This document shows, piece by piece, positions 42,859 through 47,029 of a stretch of DNA of 47,029 nucleotides. The notes below the pieces were generated by a model. It saw nothing but the letters and a program-made list of their open reading frames with translations. It was not told where the DNA came from and ran no database searches. The translations under genes were made by a program, and so were the position numbers. The number at the start of each line of letters is the position of its first letter. Position 1 is the first letter of the stretch. Source of the stretch: an uncultured Verrucomicrobia subdivision 3 bacterium (GTDB lineage: Bacteria > Verrucomicrobiota > Verrucomicrobiia > Limisphaerales > DASXHY01); assembly GCA_937890005.1 (NCBI GenBank), contig CALBZA010000062.1, positions 1 through 47,029 on the forward strand. The letters are read 5' to 3'.

Positions 42859-44202
42859 ATGTCTTTACTGCTCACATTCTATGGCGACGATTTCACCGGC
42901 TCGACCGACGCGCTGGAGCAACTGACGCGCGCGGGAATTCGGACGGCGTTGTTCATTCATCCGCCAACGCCGCGGCAGTTGAAGCAGTTCAAAAACTTGC
43001 AGGCGGTTGGTATTGCGGGAATGACTCGCGCCCTGGCGCCGGCTGCCATGGAACAGGAACTTCAGCCGACTCTGAAAAAGTTGAAAGCGCTCGGTGCGCG
43101 GCACGTTCATTACAAGGTTTGTTCGACGTTCGATTCGTCTCCAAAGATCGGAAGCATCGGGCGGGTGATCGACATCGCTCGCGGGATTTTCAAAACGCCT
43201 TTCGTTCCCGTTCTCGCTGCGGCCCCTGCGCTGGGGCGATTCACTGTATTTGGAAATCACTTTGCCCGCTATGGCATTGGCAGCACGGGGGCGATTCATC
43301 GACTCGACCAACATCCTTCGATCAGCAGGCATCCGATCACGCCGATGACGGAAGCGGACCTGCAACTTCATCTTTCAAAGCAAACGCGCAGGAAGATCGG
43401 CCTGTTCGACATTCTCAAAGTGAATCTGCCGGCGCGCGAAGCGAGAGCAGAACTGAATCGGCTGGTGAAGAGCGGCGCTGAGATTGTTCTCTTCGATGCA
43501 CTTTGTTCCGAACAGCTGCGCTTGATCGGTGAATTGATAGATGGCGCTGCCTCGGCAAAAAGACCGTTGTTTTCCGTGGGATCGTCGGGAATTGAATCGG
43601 CACTCGCCGCGCATTGGAATGATTCTGGAAAAATAAAAGCCGGTGCTGATCTCTCGAATAATGCCGCGCCGGTAAAACAGATGTTGATCGGCTCGGGCAG
43701 TTGTTCGCCGGTGACATCGCGACAAATTGCATGGGCATTGGATCATGGCTTTGCGGAAGTGAAACTAAATGCCCTGGCGGTGAATTCAGATCCCACGCGG
43801 GAATTTCAGCGCTGCGCGAAATCAGCGGCTGCGTTTCTGGCGTCAGGCCGCAGCGTCATTATTCACACCACGCGAAACGGCGCGGACAAACGCGTTGCAA
43901 AACGATATGGAAATAGGACTGCATCAATCCTCGGCACCGCGCTCGGAACTGTGATTTCCTTCGTGTTGAAGCAATCCAGCGTGACGCGCATTTGCATTGC
44001 GGGTGGCGATACGTCGAGCTACGCGGCGCGTGCGCTCGGAATTGAGGCGCTGGAAATGATCGCGCCGCTGACGCCGGGAGCGCCATTGTGCCGCGCGATG
44101 GCTATGGCACCTGGTCTTCCAATTGATGGACTGGAAGTGGTGTTCAAAGGCGGGCAGGTGGGGGGAGAAGATTATTTTGAAATCGTGAAAAACGGAAAAT
44201 GA
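42859..44202 (+). CDS. Four-carbon acid sugar kinase family protein (DUF1537; OiaK-like)
   Basis: 447 residues from the ATG at 42859, because the sequence upstream (in-frame from 42823) is repeat-derived. The N-terminal substrate domain has the family motif YGDDFTGSTDAL (about 8-19) and HYKVCSTFDSSPKIGS. The C-terminal nucleotide domain has LIGSGSCSPVTSRQI and GGDTSSYAARALGI (about 385-398), then LTPGAPLCRAM. These enzymes phosphorylate tetronates, 3-oxo-acid sugars or their relatives. Next to a RuBisCO-like gene this points to a 3-oxo-isoapionate-type kinase, though a different acid sugar is possible. Confidence 0.88.
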   Translation: MSLLLTFYGDDFTGSTDALEQLTRAGIRTALFIHPPTPRQLKQFKNLQAVGIAGMTRALAPAAMEQELQPTLKKLKALGARHVHYKVCSTFDSSPKIGSIGRVIDIARGIFKTPFVPVLAAAPALGRFTVFGNHFARYGIGSTGAIHRLDQHPSISRHPITPMTEADLQLHLSKQTRRKIGLFDILKVNLPAREARAELNRLVKSGAEIVLFDALCSEQLRLIGELIDGAASAKRPLFSVGSSGIESALAAHWNDSGKIKAGADLSNNAAPVKQMLIGSGSCSPVTSRQIAWALDHGFAEVKLNALAVNSDPTREFQRCAKSAAAFLASGRSVIIHTTRNGADKRVAKRYGNRTASILGTALGTVISFVLKQSSVTRICIAGGDTSSYAARALGIEALEMIAPLTPGAPLCRAMAMAPGLPIDGLEVVFKGGQVGGEDYFEIVKNGK

Positions 44203-44252
44203 ACGAACGAACGGCCATGAAGTTCCTCGTTCCTTAATCGCGTGTTGAATTT

Positions 44253-44912
44253 ATGAAGCGAAAAACTCTCGGTCTGATTCATACCTCGGCAACGCTGGTG
44301 CCGGTGTTCGCGGCGCTGTGCAAGGAGAAGCTGCCGAACGTCCAGACGTTCAACATCGTGGACGACAGTCTCGTTCGTGGAATTCGTGAAGCGGGCAGCA
44401 TCACGCCGCAGATCGCGAAACGCGTTGCGGATTACTTGAAGTCCGCCGAATCAGCGGGGGCGACGCAGATTCTGGTCACGTGTTCCTCGATCGGGCCTGC
44501 TGTCGAGGCCGGAGCCAAAGAAGTGTCTGTTCCTGTGCTTCGGGTGGATCATCCCATGGCTGAAAAGGCCGTGGCTTCGGGCACGAAGATTGGCGTCATT
44601 GCGACCCTTTCAACGACACTGGAGCCCACGGCGGAGCTGATTCAACGCCGTGCGCTTGCTGCGGGAAAATCGATCGAACTGACTTCGAAGCTCGTGGAAG
44701 GCGCGTTTGAAGCGTTGATGACGGGCGATGGTGCAACGCATGACACGAAAGTGGCTGCGGCGCTCCGGGAACTTTCCAGGTCGGTCGATGTGATTGTTCT
44801 GGCACAGGCTTCCATGGCGCGCGTGGTGGACTCGCTCGCTGCGGAAGACAGAAGGGTGCCGATTCTCGCGAGTCCCGGCATCGCCATCGACTATCTCGCA
44901 AGCAGCCTGTGA
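44253..44912 (+). CDS. Asp/Glu/hydantoin racemase-superfamily protein lacking the second cysteine
   Basis: 219 residues, Rossmann-type domains. The N-terminal catalytic cysteine is present in LVTCSSIG (C77). The second cysteine of true racemases is replaced in LAQASMARV (about 183-191, A or S instead of C), so ordinary two-base racemisation is unlikely. The enzyme may be a one-cysteine decarboxylase, isomerase or lyase of the same fold. Fifty bases from the kinase gene and same strand, so it probably belongs to the acid-sugar cluster. Confidence 0.83.
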   Translation: MKRKTLGLIHTSATLVPVFAALCKEKLPNVQTFNIVDDSLVRGIREAGSITPQIAKRVADYLKSAESAGATQILVTCSSIGPAVEAGAKEVSVPVLRVDHPMAEKAVASGTKIGVIATLSTTLEPTAELIQRRALAAGKSIELTSKLVEGAFEALMTGDGATHDTKVAAALRELSRSVDVIVLAQASMARVVDSLAAEDRRVPILASPGIAIDYLASSL

Positions 44913-44949
44913 TAATCCGGATGTCCCAGCGCGAAAAGTTCCAGAGCGG

Positions 44950-45018
44950 GTCTGACAGGTCTCGGAGCGCGGCGATGTCACTTGCGGCCAGCCGCAGTGC
45001 CTCGAGATTTTCAAGCGA
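44950..45018 (+). repeat. Palindromic interspersed repeat (copy 2)
   Basis: Same family and orientation as 7068-7136, with the core GGAGCGCGGCGATGTCACTTG...GGCCAGCCGCAGTGC. It lies downstream of the racemase-like gene. Confidence 0.8.
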
Positions 45019-45024
45019 TTCTTA

Positions 45025-45086
45025 CTTGTTCAGGTGGCTGCGGCTGGTCTGCGACACAGCCGCGCGCCATTTCCAGACAGACTCTG
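45025..45086 (-). repeat. Palindromic interspersed repeat (copy 3, inverted)
   Basis: The reverse complement reads GCGCGGCTGTGTCGCAGACC then AGCCGCAGCCACC. With copy 2 it forms a head-to-head pair able to make a larger hairpin, just upstream of the transporter gene. Confidence 0.8.
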
Positions 45087-45139
45087 AGTGTCCTGCCAGT
45101 CAGTAAAAACAGAGCCATCGAAAACAAAGTTCCACTCCT

Positions 45140-46426
45140 ATGTTTCCCGTCGCAAAACTCGAAGCAGCTCTTCTCGTGATGGTTTCTGTTGCGGTCGGCG
45201 CCTCCTGGTTGTCGCGCGAGACGGAGGCATGGAAGCTCATTGCGGTTGTCGCGGCAGTGCTTCTGGCCGTCGGTCTTCGATTTTCCAAATCTCTTCGAAG
45301 TTTCCAGTTCACCGCGTGGATCATTGCCGCCGTTGTTTGTGCGATGATCTTTCCGGAGCGGTTTTTGCGCGTGGGCAATCTCGACCTGCGAAACAAGTGG
45401 CTGATCCTGTTTATCGTCCAGGCAGTGATGTTCGGCATGGGAACGCAGATGAAAATCGCCGACTTCAAAGGCGTCGCCAAAATGCCATTCGCAGTTTTCA
45501 TCGGAGTCGTCGGACAGTTCACCATCATGCCGTTGCTGGGATTTGCGCTGGCGAAGCTGTTTCATTTCGAACCTGAGGTTGCGGCGGGAATCATTCTGAT
45601 CGGTTCGTGTTCCGCAGGGCTCGCGTCGAACGTGATGGCCTACATCGCAAAAGCGAATCTCGCCCTGTCGATCACGATGACTTCGATTACCACGATGCTG
45701 GCACCGATCATGACACCGTTCTGGATGAAGGTCCTCGCCGGGCAACTGGTGAATGTCGATCCGGTGGCGATGATGATGGAGATCATCAAAATGGTGATCG
45801 TTCCGATCGGCGCGGCGCTGTTGCACGATTACCTTGGATTCGCATCGCGGCGAGGGCGGACGATTGTCTTTGGCGCTGCGGTGTTTGGAACGATCTGGAT
45901 TGCATTCGTACTGTTAGGTGGTTGGGCCTGGTTCACAAAAATGTTCGACGCCGCTGCTCTGAAATGGATTGGGGCATTTGGTTTCGTTTTGGCTGCGGCT
46001 CCCGCTGGAATTGTTTTTCATTACGCGACGAAGCTGGTGCCCAGGCTTCCGACGTGGATGCCGATTCTTTCAATGGCTGGAATCGTTTACTTCACAACCG
46101 TCACCACTGCTGCGGGGCGCGACAATCTTCTGAACGTCGGCGGATTGCTTTTTTGCGCTGCGGCAGTGCACAACACGTTCGGTTACCTTTTCGCCTATTG
46201 GATGGCGCGGCTCTGTAAGTTGGATATTCCGTCATGCCGCACGGTTGCCTTTGAAGTCGGCTTGCAGAATGGAGGCATGGCATCCGGACTCGCCGGTGCA
46301 ATGGGCAAGCTGGGAACTGTCGGTTTGGCGGCGGCGATCTTCAGTCCATGGATGAATGTCAGCGGTTCGATCCTCGCGAACTACTGGCGGAAGCGGCCCG
46401 GTCGCAACACGACAGAACGTGCCTGA
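45140..46426 (+). CDS. Bile-acid:sodium symporter (BASS) family transporter
   Basis: 428 residues with about ten to eleven membrane helices. An N-terminal pair (about 8-70) precedes the SBF domain (about 80-415), which shows GMGTQMKIADFKGVA (about 100-114), the crossover-region motif GSCSAGLASNVMAYIAKANLALSI (given here in parts GSCSAGLASN and AKANLALSI) and the late EVGLQNGGMASGLA (about 373-386), both typical of sodium-coupled BASS carriers. Substrates in the family are bile acids, pantothenate, keto acids and other small carboxylates. As the last gene of the RuBisCO-like cluster it may import the acid sugar. The GTAG-rich palindrome pair upstream separates it by about 230 bases, so co-transcription is not certain. 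Confidence 0.9.
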   Translation: MFPVAKLEAALLVMVSVAVGASWLSRETEAWKLIAVVAAVLLAVGLRFSKSLRSFQFTAWIIAAVVCAMIFPERFLRVGNLDLRNKWLILFIVQAVMFGMGTQMKIADFKGVAKMPFAVFIGVVGQFTIMPLLGFALAKLFHFEPEVAAGIILIGSCSAGLASNVMAYIAKANLALSITMTSITTMLAPIMTPFWMKVLAGQLVNVDPVAMMMEIIKMVIVPIGAALLHDYLGFASRRGRTIVFGAAVFGTIWIAFVLLGGWAWFTKMFDAAALKWIGAFGFVLAAAPAGIVFHYATKLVPRLPTWMPILSMAGIVYFTTVTTAAGRDNLLNVGGLLFCAAAVHNTFGYLFAYWMARLCKLDIPSCRTVAFEVGLQNGGMASGLAGAMGKLGTVGLAAAIFSPWMNVSGSILANYWRKRPGRNTTERA

Positions 46427-46556
46427 TCCGGCGGTCTGCGCAGTGCCGTTTTTTCATACCACTGTGCAACAGGTTGGGTTTTCAAAAGGGAAAATGTCTC
46501 TAGGATAACGCTCCTGAACTCCTTCCATGAATACGGTCGTCCGTCAGTCAGACGGT

Positions 46557-46568
46557 CCCCATATGGGG
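46557..46568. repeat. Perfect palindrome CCCCATATGGGG
   Basis: A 12-base perfect palindrome about 45 bases upstream of the secreted-protein gene, next to CCGTC...GACGG. It could be an operator, but no regulator is linked to it. Confidence 0.3.
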
Positions 46569-46614
46569 GCGAGGGGAGTTTCACGGAGGAACAAGTCATA
46601 ACCCACATCGAAAT

Positions 46615-47001
46615 ATGTCTATAAAACGATCCACCCAACCGGCGTTCAGCGGAAGCCGTCAGTCTTCCCGCCGAATAATGGCTTACCTTGCCGCGATCAA
46701 ATCCCTGTGCATTGCCGGCGTTGCCCTGACAACCAATGCCGCGGACATTGTCAACGACACCTGGCGTGACGGAAATCGAAACACACCTGCGTCTCCGACC
46801 TATTCCGAGAATGGCGTCGATTCGGATGAAGACGGCAACATTGAATCCGCCTGGTTTAACAGTGGCAGTGGCAGCTGGCCGATGGTTGTGGTGGATGATG
46901 ACACGCCCGGCGGCGACCAGCTTCTGTCTGCAGCGGTCAATCCGGGCGGCGCTGTGTCCTGGGTTACTTATTTCGCCTCGTCAGCAGAATCTGTGGGTTG
47001 A
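46615..47001 (+). CDS. Secreted hypothetical protein, possibly frameshifted or cut at the window end
   Basis: 128 residues ending at a TGA at 46999-47001. A basic N-terminus and hydrophobic stretch (MAYLAAIKSLCIAGVALTTN) followed by AADIVNDTWRDGNRNTPAS make a signal peptide; the second ATG at 46678 is also a good start. The sequence DTWRDGNRN...AWFNSGSGSW resembles the beginning of longer verrucomicrobial surface proteins, which suggests it should continue. Reading one base over at the stop gives an open frame (VDSGSGRRPSV) to the window end, so a single-base error or real frameshift is possible. Confidence 0.6.
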   Translation: MSIKRSTQPAFSGSRQSSRRIMAYLAAIKSLCIAGVALTTNAADIVNDTWRDGNRNTPASPTYSENGVDSDEDGNIESAWFNSGSGSWPMVVVDDDTPGGDQLLSAAVNPGGAVSWVTYFASSAESVG

Positions 47002-47029
47002 TTCGGGTTCCGGAAGGCGGCCGAGCGTG

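Noticed and set aside
44253..44912. Ordinary aspartate or glutamate racemase
   Set aside because: The second catalytic cysteine is missing (LAQASMA), and the gene lies in an acid-sugar context rather than with cell-wall genes.

Overview
The window (about 58% G+C by eye, not computed) looks like a contig from a Verrucomicrobiota bacterium, probably of the Pedosphaerales/Limisphaerales type. The evidence is a prepilin-like protein with an N-terminal GFTLIELLVVIAIIAILAAM segment and a C-terminal H-X-DG-like tail, a PEP-CTERM protein, a PVC-type membrane-anchored cytochrome c, a GldA/GldF/GldG/DUF4340/AsmA gene run, large secreted glycan-active enzymes, a GDP-mannose 3,5-epimerase homologue, and many short palindromic repeats in the intergenic DNA. 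The taxonomic placement is inference. The first base lies inside a repeat element that recurs near 25.9 and 26.1 kb, so the left edge is probably an assembly break at a repeat.

Layout. 0.2-2.3 kb: transketolase (minus strand) with its terminator. 2.5-7.1 kb: a TPR protein, an octamer repeat followed by its inverted complement, a 1034-residue secreted repeat protein and a PEP-CTERM protein. 7.2-9.0 kb: an orphan AbrB-type regulator, an HNH endonuclease and two coupled small genes. 9.3-17.4 kb (minus): an apparent five-gene operon, ABC ATPase > permease > GldG-like > DUF4340 > AsmA-like. 17.8-25.6 kb (minus): HtrA/Deg protease, PurD-like ATP-grasp protein, TauE/SafE permease, a secreted DUF5695-like protein and a DHH phosphoesterase. 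25.6-26.6 kb: tRNA-Leu(UAA), a tandemly duplicated 272-bp unit and a small membrane-protein gene. 26.9-30.9 kb (minus): hybrid histidine kinase, XRE-receiver fusion and cytochrome c. 30.9-34.0 kb (plus): RecF, prepilin-like protein, TrpS. 34.1-36.7 kb (minus): nucleotide-sugar operon (GDP-mannose 3,5-epimerase homologue > GHMP kinase > tandem cytidylyltransferase), with a divergent AraC-family regulator. 37.8-41.2 kb (minus): GH2 beta-galactosidase. 41.4-46.4 kb (plus): RuBisCO-like protein > DUF1537-family acid-sugar kinase > Asp/Glu racemase-like protein > BASS-type transporter. 46.6 kb to the end: the start of a secreted protein.

Two gene sets look most like undescribed systems. The first is the RuBisCO-like protein/kinase/racemase-like/BASS cluster. 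By gene content it resembles the known 3-oxo-isoapionate (apiose-derived acid sugar) pathway, but it has a different third enzyme and a transporter. The second is the epimerase/GHMP kinase/double-cytidylyltransferase operon, which could build an activated L-galactose- or heptose-like sugar. A second theme is a dense population of at least six families of palindromic or tandem repeats. One has inserted in frame into the RuBisCO-like gene, and another supplies the start and signal-peptide region of the beta-galactosidase.
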